From Cytophagales bacterium (GTDB lineage Bacteria; Bacteroidota; Bacteroidia; Cytophagales; UBA9547), in contig JAAFJZ010000005.1 of NCBI GenBank assembly GCA_013298205.1, positions 1-21,130 of the forward strand: DNA of 21,130 bases, written 5' to 3'. Positions 7,439-14,782 of the stretch are shown here, in pieces; within the stretch, counting starts at the first letter, position 1, and each line of letters starts with the position of its first letter. The translations under genes and the position numbers were made by a program. The notes under the pieces were generated by a model that saw only the letters and a list, made by a program, of their open reading frames with translations, had not been told where the DNA came from and ran no database searches.

Positions 7439-8113
7439 TTACTGGGCAAGAGAGGCTAATTTATTTTGTTTTTTAATACCATCTTCAAAAAATTTACAAT
7501 GGCTAGATATGCCACAATTTGCACAATTAGGTTTTCTTGCTATACAAACGTATCTACCGTGCAAAATTAACCAATGATGCGCATGCCTAATTAAGTCGCT
7601 CGCTATGTTTGCTACCAATTGTTTTTCTACCAAAATAGGAGTTTTTGCAGTTTGGCTTACCAAACCCAATCGCCTTGAAACCCTAAAAACATGTGTATCT
7701 ACTGCCATTGCTGGTTTTTCGTAAATAACAGAGGCGATTACATTTGCTGTTTTTCTGCCTACACCTGGTAGCTTTTGCAAATCATCAATGCTTTCTGGGA
7801 CAACAGAATTAAAATCTGTTTCAAGCATTTTAGCCATTGCGATTAGATTTTTAGCTTTATTATTGGGATATGAAATGCTTCTGATGTAAGGGAATAACAT
7901 TTCAAAATCGGCAGTAGCAAGGGCTTTAGAATCGGGAAAATCTAAAAAAAGCTTAGGAGTAACCATATTAACTCTTTTGTCAGTGCATTGGGCACTAAGT
8001 GCTACGGCTACCAGAAGCTGAAATGGGTTTGAATATGATAATTCAGTTTCTGGTGTAGGCTGTAAACCAAGAAAGTAGTTTATTATAAATTTATACCTTT
8101 CTTTTCGATTCAC
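7439..8113 (-). CDS. nth: Endonuclease III (GTG start)
   Basis: A DNA glycosylase/AP lyase that removes oxidised pyrimidines in base-excision repair. The 224 residues contain the helix-hairpin-helix LPGVGRKTA with catalytic Lys121, the catalytic aspartate in AVDTHV (Asp139), and the C-terminal 4Fe-4S ligands C190-x6-C197-x2-C200-x5-C206. These positions match E. coli Nth (K120, D138, C187-C203) with a small offset. The start codon is GTG at 8113, inferred from the alignment of the N-terminus; its GTGA overlaps the stop of a 62-codon open frame upstream, whose reality is doubtful. The gene lies between the ECF sigma factor and DUF2851 on the same strand. I recall sigma factor/nth adjacency as common in Bacteroidota, but cannot check it here. 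Confidence 0.95.
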   Translation of the reverse strand: MNRKERYKFIINYFLGLQPTPETELSYSNPFQLLVAVALSAQCTDKRVNMVTPKLFLDFPDSKALATADFEMLFPYIRSISYPNNKAKNLIAMAKMLETDFNSVVPESIDDLQKLPGVGRKTANVIASVIYEKPAMAVDTHVFRVSRRLGLVSQTAKTPILVEKQLVANIASDLIRHAHHWLILHGRYVCIARKPNCANCGISSHCKFFEDGIKKQNKLASLAQ

Positions 8114-8236
8114 AAAACTTGTTTTTGCAAAGAAACATAATCTAAGATAAACTTTACCGATTGATTAGAGGGTTCTCTTAAATTTTTATTTAAAATATAA
8201 TCTAGTTGCAAACCTTTTTCTTGGCAATATATCGTA

Positions 8237-8872
8237 TTATTCCTGAAGCTGTAAGTTTGGCTTCTTTTTGAATTTGTAGTAATTTTGTTCATAGGCAAAT
8301 GCTGGATTTTCGTTTATTTTTTTTCTTAAACTAAGCAATGCATACCTCATTCTACCCAAAGCGGTGTTAATGCTCACACCTGTAGTTTCAGCTATTTCTT
8401 GAAAGCTAAGTTTACCATAATGTCTTAACATCAAAGTCTCTTTTTGTGCATCAGGCAAAGTATGTATTAAACTTTTGATAAGTGTATCTTTTTCTTCTTT
8501 TTCGATCGCAGAAACTTCACTTTCTTCTTCAAAAGATTTATTTGTACTTAACATTAACGTAGCATCCGTCATTTTTATTTCAGGCTTACGTTTATTTTTT
8601 CTTAAATAATCTATAGAAAGATTATAAGCCATTCTGCTTATCCAAGGCAAAAACCTACCTTCTTCATTGTATTTACCAGATTGCAAGGTATGATAAGCTT
8701 TTATGAATGTGTCTTGAAACAGGTCTTCTGCCAAACTCTTATCTCTTACTAGAAGATAGATAGTGGTGAAAACTTTAGATTTATGACGTTTTAATAAAAT
8801 TTCAAATGATTTGCTATTTCCTGAGAGATAAGAACTAACAAGTTCTGAATCTGTAAGTTGGCACTTTTTCAT
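8237..8872 (-). CDS. ECF-type RNA polymerase sigma-70 factor
   Basis: A 211-residue sigma factor made of region 2 and region 4 only. Region 2 is at about residues 22-95, with AEDLFQDTFIKAYHTL and RFLPWISRMAYNLSIDYLRK, the latter including the -10 recognition helix. Region 4 is at about 132-186, with LPDAQKETLMLRHYGKLSFQEIA and a helix-turn-helix ending in G-R-M-R-Y-A-L. An acidic linker (about 112-130, rich in Glu and Ser) separates them. The C-terminal 20 residues are basic and aromatic and extend past the usual end. No anti-sigma factor gene lies next to it, so how it is held in check is not visible. It leads the nth/DUF2851 gene set. Its start ATG at 8872 is clear; I found no clear TAnnTTTG box in front of it. 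Confidence 0.93.
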   Translation of the reverse strand: MKKCQLTDSELVSSYLSGNSKSFEILLKRHKSKVFTTIYLLVRDKSLAEDLFQDTFIKAYHTLQSGKYNEEGRFLPWISRMAYNLSIDYLRKNKRKPEIKMTDATLMLSTNKSFEEESEVSAIEKEEKDTLIKSLIHTLPDAQKETLMLRHYGKLSFQEIAETTGVSINTALGRMRYALLSLRKKINENPAFAYEQNYYKFKKKPNLQLQE

Positions 8873-9051
8873 TGTGTATAAGAAATTGGTGGAGTAGCGA
8901 TTATCTTATAGAAATTCTGTTTTAAAGTGGGGAAATATTTAATTATGTTTTATAACGAAAAAATTATTTAATGGTTACAAGATTACAAATCAGCAAATTT
9001 TATTTTACATTATCATTTCAAAATCAAATTTTAATATCTGACAGAAATGTT

Positions 9052-9059
9052 TAATTTTG
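9052..9059 (+). promoter_or_regulatory. Candidate -7 box far upstream of miaB
   Basis: TAATTTTG matches TAnnTTTG exactly but lies about 215 bases before the miaB start, and no clear -33 TTTG precedes it. If used, the miaB transcript would have a long leader that includes the hairpin at 9165-9204. Confidence 0.25.
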
Positions 9060-9164
9060 CTTTTCAAAAAGGTTTTATATCTTATTATCTATTTAAACCT
9101 TAAATACATCTTGTTTTAGTATGATAATTAGTCTTCTAAAATTGAAATCTGAATATTTTGTTTT

Positions 9165-9204
9165 AAGTTTTAAAAAGTTCAAATTTCATTTTTAAAACTT
9201 TTTT
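9165..9204 (+). terminator. Terminator-like hairpin in the miaB upstream region
   Basis: AAGTTTTAAAAA (9165-9176) pairs perfectly with TTTTTAAAACTT (9189-9200) across a 12-base loop, and TTTT follows. It reads as a plus-strand intrinsic terminator, yet no plus-strand gene precedes it; the left neighbour is transcribed away. It could be an attenuator in a long miaB leader or a barrier to stray transcription. The stem has only two G-C pairs, so its stability is modest. Confidence 0.4.
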
Positions 9205-9274
9205 ATTAAACTAACAAGAGTTTTAATTTATGGTTTTGCCTTTATTTATTCAATTCAATAAAAATCAATAAGTT

Positions 9275-10681
9275 ATGTCAACTGAATCTATTACTGAAAC
9301 TGAAAAATTAGATTTAGATATTCCCAAATTTAGTAAAGACTCTTTTGGTTTAGGTAAAAAAATCTACATCGAAACCTATGGCTGTCAAATGAACTTTTCC
9401 GACAGTGAAATCATAAGTTCTATTTTGAAAGATGCGGGAATGGCGACTACCTCTCAAATTGAAACTGCAGATGTAATACTTTTTAATACGTGTTCCATTC
9501 GTGAAAATGCTGAACAAAAAATTAGGAATCGCCTAGATCAAATTAAACCACAAAAGAAAAGAAATCCAGGTCTTTTGGTTGGTGTTTTGGGTTGCATGGC
9601 TGAACGACTCAAATCAAAGCTTTTGGAAGAGGAAAAAATTGTGGATTTAGTAGCCGGCCCAGATTCGTATCGTACTCTCCCTCAAATGTTTGCAGAAGCT
9701 GAAGATGGCAATAAATCTGTGAATGTATTTCTTTCAAGGGAAGAAACTTATTCAGACATTAATCCCGTAAGGCTTTCCAGTAATGGAGTAACAGCTTATG
9801 TTTCTATTATGAGAGGTTGTGATAACATGTGCTCTTTTTGTGTTGTTCCCTACACCCGAGGCAGAGAAAGAAGTAGAGATCTTCTTACGATTTTAAAAGA
9901 AATCAAAGATTTGCATGTTGATGGTTTTAAAGAAGTTACGCTTTTGGGTCAAAATGTAGATTCATACAAATGGGAGAATAAAGAGAGTGGTTCAATTGTG
10001 AATTTTCCCCAATTGCTTGATGCTTGTGCGCAAATACACCCAGAAATGCGAATTCGTTTTTCAACTTCACATCCCAAAGATATTACAGATGAAGTGCTTC
10101 ATATTATAAAAAAACATGAAAATATTTGTAATCATATTCATTTACCAGCGCAAAGTGGAAGCACTAAAATTTTGGAAAAAATGACCCGAACTTATACTAG
10201 AGAGTGGTATTTGGAAAGGATAAAATCTATTAAAAATATTTTAGGCGATACTTGTGGCATAAGCACTGACATCATTTCTGGTTTTTGTAGCGAAACCCAA
10301 GAAGACCATGAAGAAACTCTGAGTCTGATGAGGGAAGTACAATTTAATGCGGCTTATATGTTTTCATATTCAGAAAGACCTGGTACGCCTGCTGCAAAAA
10401 AATATATTGATGATGTAAGTGAACTTACAAAAAAACAACGTCTTGCCGAAATTATGGCTTTACAAAATGAAATTTCTTTGGCTAGAAACAAAAAAGAAAT
10501 TGGCAGAGAATGTTTGATGTTAGTAGAAGGAACCTCAAAAAAATCAGAACTACATTTGAGTGGTAAGATTAGCGAAAACAAAGTCGTTATTATACCAGCT
10601 TTTCAATTCAAAAAAGGTGACTATGTGAAAGTGCGAATAACAGATTGCACTGCTGGAACTTTGTTTGGAGAAGTAATCTAA
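9275..10681 (+). CDS. miaB: tRNA-2-methylthio-N6-dimethylallyladenosine synthase
   Basis: A radical-SAM methylthiotransferase that converts i6A37 to ms2i6A37 in tRNAs reading codons that begin with U. The 468 residues show the three family domains. The N-terminal UPF0004 domain has cluster ligands Cys37 (ETYGCQMN), Cys73 (FNTCSIRE) and Cys107 (LGCMAER). The radical-SAM core has C182-x3-C186-x2-C189 in RGCDNMCSFCVVPYTRGRE. A C-terminal TRAM domain covers about residues 405-468. The QMN pattern after the first cysteine and the VVPYTRGRERSR stretch are typical of MiaB rather than RimO or MtaB. A hydrophilic N-terminal extension of about 27 residues precedes the first domain. The ATG at 9275 follows an A-rich stretch. 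Confidence 0.95.
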   Translation: MSTESITETEKLDLDIPKFSKDSFGLGKKIYIETYGCQMNFSDSEIISSILKDAGMATTSQIETADVILFNTCSIRENAEQKIRNRLDQIKPQKKRNPGLLVGVLGCMAERLKSKLLEEEKIVDLVAGPDSYRTLPQMFAEAEDGNKSVNVFLSREETYSDINPVRLSSNGVTAYVSIMRGCDNMCSFCVVPYTRGRERSRDLLTILKEIKDLHVDGFKEVTLLGQNVDSYKWENKESGSIVNFPQLLDACAQIHPEMRIRFSTSHPKDITDEVLHIIKKHENICNHIHLPAQSGSTKILEKMTRTYTREWYLERIKSIKNILGDTCGISTDIISGFCSETQEDHEETLSLMREVQFNAAYMFSYSERPGTPAAKKYIDDVSELTKKQRLAEIMALQNEISLARNKKEIGRECLMLVEGTSKKSELHLSGKISENKVVIIPAFQFKKGDYVKVRITDCTAGTLFGEVI

Positions 10682-10699
10682 TTTTTTGTTTTCATTTTC

Positions 10700-10735
10700 A
10701 TTAAAAATTACCCAAATTAGTTTTTAATATTTTTC
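10700..10735 (+). terminator. Possible intrinsic terminator after miaB
   Basis: ATTAAAAATTA (10700-10710) pairs with TAGTTTTTAAT (10718-10728), 11 pairs including one G-U, around a 7-base loop. ATTTTTC follows. The stem is almost purely A-T, so it may be leaky; the prenyltransferase gene begins about 40 bases later without an obvious promoter. Confidence 0.4.
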
Positions 10736-10776
10736 ATTTCACACTGATTTTAGTTCTAAAAAGAAAAATAATTGAA

Positions 10777-11631
10777 TTGAAACATTTATATAAAAGCTAT
10801 ATTTATCCGTTCCTAAAACTCATTAGAACAGGCAATTTGGCAATTATTTTTCTTAGTCAATACCTTATTAATTATTTTATATTACAAAATAAATCCCAGT
10901 TTTATCCTTTCGATTGGGACTTTTTGCTTCTTAGTTTAGCTACAGTTTTTGTTGCGGCAGCCGGATATATCATAAATGACTATTACGACATTAAAATAGA
11001 CATGATTAACCATCCTGAAAGAATTACAATTGGAAAAAATTTTACTCGTAGATGGGCGATTATTTTCCATATTCACTTCAATTTTTTTGCTTTGATTATT
11101 GGCTTTTTTTTAGGTTTTAAAATATTAGTAATTTTAATTGGCTCAATCTTTTTGCTTTGGCTTTATTCTAACCAACTCAAAAGAATGCCATTTTTTGGCA
11201 ATATTGTAGTGGCTTTATTAATCGTAATGTCTATTTTTCTGGTTTGTGTTTTTCGTAATTCAGTGCCTTTAAATGCGGTTTTTTTTATGATATTTGCTTT
11301 CTTGATTAACTTAGTCAGAGAGGTAGTGAAAGACATGGAAGATATAAAAGGAGACGCTAAGTTTTCTTGTAGAACATTACCTATCGTTTGGGGAATTCGT
11401 AAAACAAAATATTTACTTTATTTTATAATTGGAATATTTATAGGTTTTTACTTAATTTGGGAAATTAGATTTAATAGTTTTAAATTTTTATATCTTGATT
11501 ACTGTATTTTGGTTTTAACGTTTGGGTTTACTTGTCTTTTAGCTTTTGCAGATTCTAAAAATAATTTTCAAAAATTAAGTTTAATCTTAAAAATTATCAT
11601 GGTAATTGGCATAGTTAGGGTAATTTTATAA
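10777..11631 (+). CDS. UbiA-family prenyltransferase (TTG start)
   Basis: An integral-membrane prenyltransferase of 284 residues with about eight or nine helices. Both Mg-diphosphate motifs are present: NDYYDIKID at residues 67-75 (NDxxDxxxD) and KDMEDIKGD at 185-193. It resembles the Bacteroidota UbiA-family proteins often labelled geranylgeranylglycerol-phosphate geranylgeranyltransferase, because of INDYYDIKIDMINHPERI and the second motif followed by a C-R-T-L-P stretch. The substrate cannot be read from sequence: quinone headgroup, ether lipid or another acceptor. The first in-frame ATG is deep in the protein (residue 76, inside the first motif region), so TTG at 10777 is the likely start, giving KHLYKSYIYPFLKLIRTGNL as expected for the first helix. 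The sugar transferase follows 45 bases later, suggesting cotranscription. Confidence 0.88.
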   Translation: MKHLYKSYIYPFLKLIRTGNLAIIFLSQYLINYFILQNKSQFYPFDWDFLLLSLATVFVAAAGYIINDYYDIKIDMINHPERITIGKNFTRRWAIIFHIHFNFFALIIGFFLGFKILVILIGSIFLLWLYSNQLKRMPFFGNIVVALLIVMSIFLVCVFRNSVPLNAVFFMIFAFLINLVREVVKDMEDIKGDAKFSCRTLPIVWGIRKTKYLLYFIIGIFIGFYLIWEIRFNSFKFLYLDYCILVLTFGFTCLLAFADSKNNFQKLSLILKIIMVIGIVRVIL

Positions 11632-11676
11632 ATTTATTTCTTGTTTTAATATTCAACTTTAAAAATTTTTCTAAAA

Positions 11677-13086
11677 TTGATCAATCGCAAAAACGACCAT
11701 TTATTAGTTTTGTATTATGGCATAGGAGATATTTTGTCTTCTTTTTTGTCATGGATTATGTTTTATACTTTTTTGGGTGTTTATATTAACCATAACATGG
11801 AATTTGAATGGATAGATTTAACATTCAATGCCTGTTTTATATCAGCTTTTTGGTTTACTGTTTATGCTTTTTGGGGTTTTTATCATGAAATAACTCGAAA
11901 ATCTAGAGTAGTTGATATTTTAAGTTTATTAGTTATTGCTATTGTAGGCTGTGTTATCATTACTTCTTTTTATTCTGTAACTCGCTTTACTATTGATAAT
12001 TACAGGGATTATATTACGGTTTTGTTGTTATATTTCTCAATTCATTTCTTTATTTCGAGTATCACAAAGGTGTTTTTAATGAATCATACCAAAGAATTGA
12101 TATATGATAAAAAAATCGTTTTTAACACTTTAATTATTGGCGCAAACCAAAATGCAAAAGAAATTCATGACGAAATCGAATCCATTTCCCATCTTTTAGG
12201 TTGGAAATTTGTGGGCTATCTTTATATTGAAATGGATACCAATATTTTGGGCGATAAAGTAAAATGCTTAGGTAATATTTCAATATTAGATAAAATCATT
12301 GAAAGTTACCAAATCGAGCAAGTTGTGATAGCCATTCAACCCGAAGAACATAGTAAAATAGAAAATATCTTAGAAACTTTAGAATATTATGAATTAAGGG
12401 TAAGTATTATTCCAGATTTGTATCAAATTATGGTGGGGCAAGTGAGCATAAGCCATGTTTTTAGCATACCTTTAATAGAGATTAATAGAGACCTTATGCC
12501 TTTCTGGCAAAAAAATCTCAAACGTTCTTTGGATATAATTGCTTCGTTGTTTGTCCTTATTTTTTTTAGTCCTTTTTTATTAGGAATAGCTTTGGCTACT
12601 ATCTTAAATTCTAAAGGGCCAGCTCTTTTTTTTCAAGAAAGATTAGGAAAAGGTGGTTTGCCTTTTAAAATTATCAAGTTTAGAAGCATGTACACGGATG
12701 CTGAAAAATTAGGTCCTGCTCTTTCTTCAGATACAGATAAAAGAATCACTCCTTGGGGTAAAATTATGAGAAAAACTCGTTTAGATGAGTTACCTCAATT
12801 TTATAATGTGCTTGTGGGTGATATGTCGCTTGTGGGTCCTAGACCAGAAAGAGATTTTTATATGAAGCAGATTTTAAAAAGATCACCTAATTTCAAATAT
12901 AGATTAAGAGTAAAACCAGGTATTACTTCACTGGCACAAGTAAAATTTGGATATGCTGAAAATGTAGAAGAAATGATAAGAAGATTGAAATATGACATTT
13001 TTTACATTAAAAATATGTCAATCCTTATGGATTTTAGAATCATGTTTTTTACAGTTTACACAGTTATCAAAGGTAGGGGTAAATGA
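11677..13086 (+). CDS. Polyprenyl-phosphate sugar-1-phosphate transferase, WcaJ/WbaP type (TTG start)
   Basis: Starts exopolysaccharide, capsule or O-antigen repeat units by moving a sugar-1-phosphate from a nucleotide sugar to undecaprenyl phosphate at the inner membrane. The 469 residues follow the two-part WcaJ/CpsE plan. Four hydrophobic segments fall in residues about 10-135, then a Rossmann-like CoA-binding-type domain (about 148-262). The catalytic bacterial sugar transferase domain (about 280-469) has KFRSM (334-338), LDELPQF (369-375), DMSLVGPRPER (382-392) and KPGIT (413-417). The catalytic Asp-Glu pair is D370-E371. The start is TTG at 11677; the next ATG lies within the first membrane segment. 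The sugar is not predictable. The O-antigen ligase-like protein at 1212-2552 may act later in the same pathway, but other genes of such a pathway are not in the window. Confidence 0.93.
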   Translation: MINRKNDHLLVLYYGIGDILSSFLSWIMFYTFLGVYINHNMEFEWIDLTFNACFISAFWFTVYAFWGFYHEITRKSRVVDILSLLVIAIVGCVIITSFYSVTRFTIDNYRDYITVLLLYFSIHFFISSITKVFLMNHTKELIYDKKIVFNTLIIGANQNAKEIHDEIESISHLLGWKFVGYLYIEMDTNILGDKVKCLGNISILDKIIESYQIEQVVIAIQPEEHSKIENILETLEYYELRVSIIPDLYQIMVGQVSISHVFSIPLIEINRDLMPFWQKNLKRSLDIIASLFVLIFFSPFLLGIALATILNSKGPALFFQERLGKGGLPFKIIKFRSMYTDAEKLGPALSSDTDKRITPWGKIMRKTRLDELPQFYNVLVGDMSLVGPRPERDFYMKQILKRSPNFKYRLRVKPGITSLAQVKFGYAENVEEMIRRLKYDIFYIKNMSILMDFRIMFFTVYTVIKGRGK

Positions 13087-13156
13087 TAGTTTTGTGATTT
13101 TCTAATATTTTAAAAGTATTGTTTAATTTATTTTTTCATATTTAATCTTTTGAAAA

Positions 13157-13164
13157 TATCTTTG
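13157..13164 (+). promoter_or_regulatory. Bacteroidota -7 box before yebC
   Basis: TATCTTTG matches TAnnTTTG exactly and lies 30 bases before the yebC ATG, giving a leader of about 25 bases. No good TTTG is seen at the -33 position; that region is a T-run. Confidence 0.5.
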
Positions 13165-13194
13165 TACCCTAATAATTAAAATAAACCAATAATC

Positions 13195-13902
13195 ATGGGA
13201 AGAGCATTTGAATTTAGAAAAGCAAGAAAGTTTAAGAGATGGGATAAAATGTCAAAAGCTTTTACAAAAATTGGAAAAGAAATTTCAATTGCTGTGAAAC
13301 AAGGAGGTTCTGATCCTAAAAATAATACGAGGCTAAAAGTCGCAATTCAAAATGCCAAAGGCGTTAATATGCCTAAAGATAGAATTGATTCGGCTATAAA
13401 AAAAGCTACTTCCAAAGAAATGGGAGATTACCAAGAAATTGTTTATGAAGGCTATGGCCCTCATGGTGTGCCTATTATGGTGGAATGTGCTACTGAAAAT
13501 CCCAATAGAACAGTTGCTAATTTAAGGATGTATTTTTCTCGTAGTAAAGGCGAGCTTGGTGTTTCTGGTTCAATAGGTTTTATGTTTGAAAGAAAATCTA
13601 TTTTTAGATTGGTAGCCGAAAATATAAATATTGAAGAATTAGAGTTTGAATTGATTGATTTTGGTTTAGAAAATATTGAAGCCGATGAAAACGAACTTGT
13701 TATTCAAACTTCTTTTCAAGATTTTGGTAAAATGCAAAAAGCACTTGAAGAAAAAAATATAAATATTGTTTCTTCTGAAGTTCAAAGGTTGCCCAATGTG
13801 AGCAAAGATTTAGATGAAGAGCAAGCGAATGATTTGACAGACTTACTTGATAAATTAGAAGAAGATGACGATGTTCAACAAGTTTTTCACAATGTGAATT
13901 AG
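13195..13902 (+). CDS. yebC: YebC/PmpR family protein
   Basis: A 235-residue member of the YebC/TACO1 family. The N-terminal MGRAFEFRKARKFKRWDKMSKAF, a basic segment, is typical of the Bacteroidota branch; most others read M-A-G-H-S-K-W. The three family domains are recognisable: the helical N-terminal part with NTRLKVAIQNAKGVNMPKD, the middle alpha/beta part with YEGYGPHGVPIMVECATENPNRT, and the C-terminal part with a strongly acidic helix (LDEEQANDLTDLLDKLEEDDD). Older work calls the family transcriptional regulators. More recent work links it to translation, including relief of stalling at proline-rich stretches, in line with mitochondrial TACO1. It is transcribed from its own likely promoter. 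Confidence 0.95.
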   Translation: MGRAFEFRKARKFKRWDKMSKAFTKIGKEISIAVKQGGSDPKNNTRLKVAIQNAKGVNMPKDRIDSAIKKATSKEMGDYQEIVYEGYGPHGVPIMVECATENPNRTVANLRMYFSRSKGELGVSGSIGFMFERKSIFRLVAENINIEELEFELIDFGLENIEADENELVIQTSFQDFGKMQKALEEKNINIVSSEVQRLPNVSKDLDEEQANDLTDLLDKLEEDDDVQQVFHNVN

Positions 13903-13968
13903 TTATTTTATGGGTTGAATTTCTGCTTTTCGAATTAATTCTTTATAACTTGAATCTTCGACTTGAAT

Positions 13969-13991
13969 AAATTTACTTTTTTTGTAAATTT
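13969..13991. terminator. Weak hairpin after yebC
   Basis: AAATTTAC (13969-13976) pairs with GTAAATTT (13984-13991) around a T7 loop. It is a possible end for the yebC transcript but lacks a following T-tract. Confidence 0.25.
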
Positions 13992-14066
13992 CAACTTTCA
14001 ACGTTACTCATTTTTCTACTATTTTTTGATTTAACATTTTAAAAAGAGCCCAATTCATTATTGAAG

Positions 14067-14099
14067 TTGTATGAAATTTAAAAATTGAGACTAAATTTG
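14067..14099 (+). promoter_or_regulatory. Bacteroidota-type promoter before the histidine phosphatase
   Basis: TAAATTTG (14092-14099) matches TAnnTTTG exactly. TTG at 14067-14069 lies 22 bases upstream and could be the -33 element. The position implies a start of transcription near 14105, about 20-25 bases before the CTG/ATT codons proposed as the gene's start. This supports the long version of the gene over an internal ATG at 14441. Confidence 0.5.
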
Positions 14100-14128
14100 T
14101 ACTCAATCCTTCATTTAAATATAAAATT

Positions 14129-14752
14129 CTGAAAAAAATCATTTATCTCATTAGGCATGGCGAAACTGAATTCAATAGGCTAGGAATTGTTCAAGGCTCC
14201 TCGGTTGATGCATCTTTAAATCATACCGGACGCAAGCAATCCCTTAATTTTTTTGAATTTTACAAAAGCATTTCTTTTGACAAAATATATACTTCCAAAC
14301 TAAAAAGAAGCATAGAATCTGTACAAGGGTTTATAGATTTAGGCATTCCTTGGGAAGCGCATAAAGAACTAAATGAGATCAGCTGGGGTTTATATGATGG
14401 AAAAATAGCCAATGAAGAAGAAAAACAAGAATATTCTTTTATGCTTAATGAATGGGCAAAAGGAAATGTTGAGTTTCAGGTAAAAGGAGGAGAAAGTCCT
14501 GTTCAAGTTTTGGAAAGGCAAAAACCTGTTGTAAATGCTATTTTGAGTAAAGAAGATGAGCATACAATTCTTGTTTGTATGCATGGAAGAGCTATTCGAA
14601 TTTTATTATGTTATCTTATGAATAAAAATTTGATTGAAATGGATTCGTTTTTACACGTGAATTTAGGGCTATATGTTTTAGAATATGATGGCCATTCTTG
14701 CAAAATAGTTCAAAATAATTCACAAACTCATTTGAATAGATCAAACAACTAA
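14129..14752 (+). CDS. Histidine phosphatase / phosphoglycerate mutase-like protein with a non-ATG start
   Basis: A 207-residue branch-1 histidine phosphatase when read from CTG at 14129. Residues 2-16 read KKIIYLIRHGETEFN, so the catalytic RHG (His10) sits exactly where the family has it. Other active-site residues follow: R60 in SKLKRS, E83 in LNEISWG, and the second histidine H152 in MHGRA. The enzyme removes or transfers a phosphate through phospho-His10; the substrate (sugar phosphate, cobalamin intermediate or other) is unknown. No ATG, GTG or TTG exists in this frame between the stop at 14072 and the motif; only ATT (14126), CTG (14129) and similar near-cognate codons are available. 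The first in-frame ATG (14441) would remove half of the protein and His10. So either CTG/ATT is used, or a sequencing error hides a normal start. A promoter box just upstream favours expression of the full length. Confidence 0.85.
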   Translation: MKKIIYLIRHGETEFNRLGIVQGSSVDASLNHTGRKQSLNFFEFYKSISFDKIYTSKLKRSIESVQGFIDLGIPWEAHKELNEISWGLYDGKIANEEEKQEYSFMLNEWAKGNVEFQVKGGESPVQVLERQKPVVNAILSKEDEHTILVCMHGRAIRILLCYLMNKNLIEMDSFLHVNLGLYVLEYDGHSCKIVQNNSQTHLNRSNN

Positions 14753-14757
14753 ATCAA

Positions 14758-14782
14758 ATATAAACAGATTAAATGTTTATAT
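14758..14782. terminator. Convergent hairpin between phosphatase and DUF2520 genes
   Basis: ATATAAACA (14758-14766) pairs with TGTTTATAT (14774-14782) around a 7-base loop. It spans the 24-base gap and runs into the last codons of the minus-strand gene, so it could act as a shared, weak terminator. Confidence 0.4.

Larger units (their letters stand above)
8873..9274. other. 400-base divergent region between sigma factor and miaB
   Basis: Very AT-rich with no gene-like content. It must hold the promoters of both neighbours. Apart from the -7-like box at 9052 and the hairpin at 9165, I see nothing recognisable. Confidence 0.6.

Noticed and set aside
13932..13941. The palindrome GAATTAATTC after yebC as an operator
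   Set aside because: A single 10-base AT-rich palindrome is expected by chance, and no regulator gene is near.
14441..14752. Annotating the histidine phosphatase as a 103-residue protein from the ATG at 14441
   Set aside because: The same frame upstream encodes the catalytic RHG motif and the rest of the fold, so this would be a truncated call.
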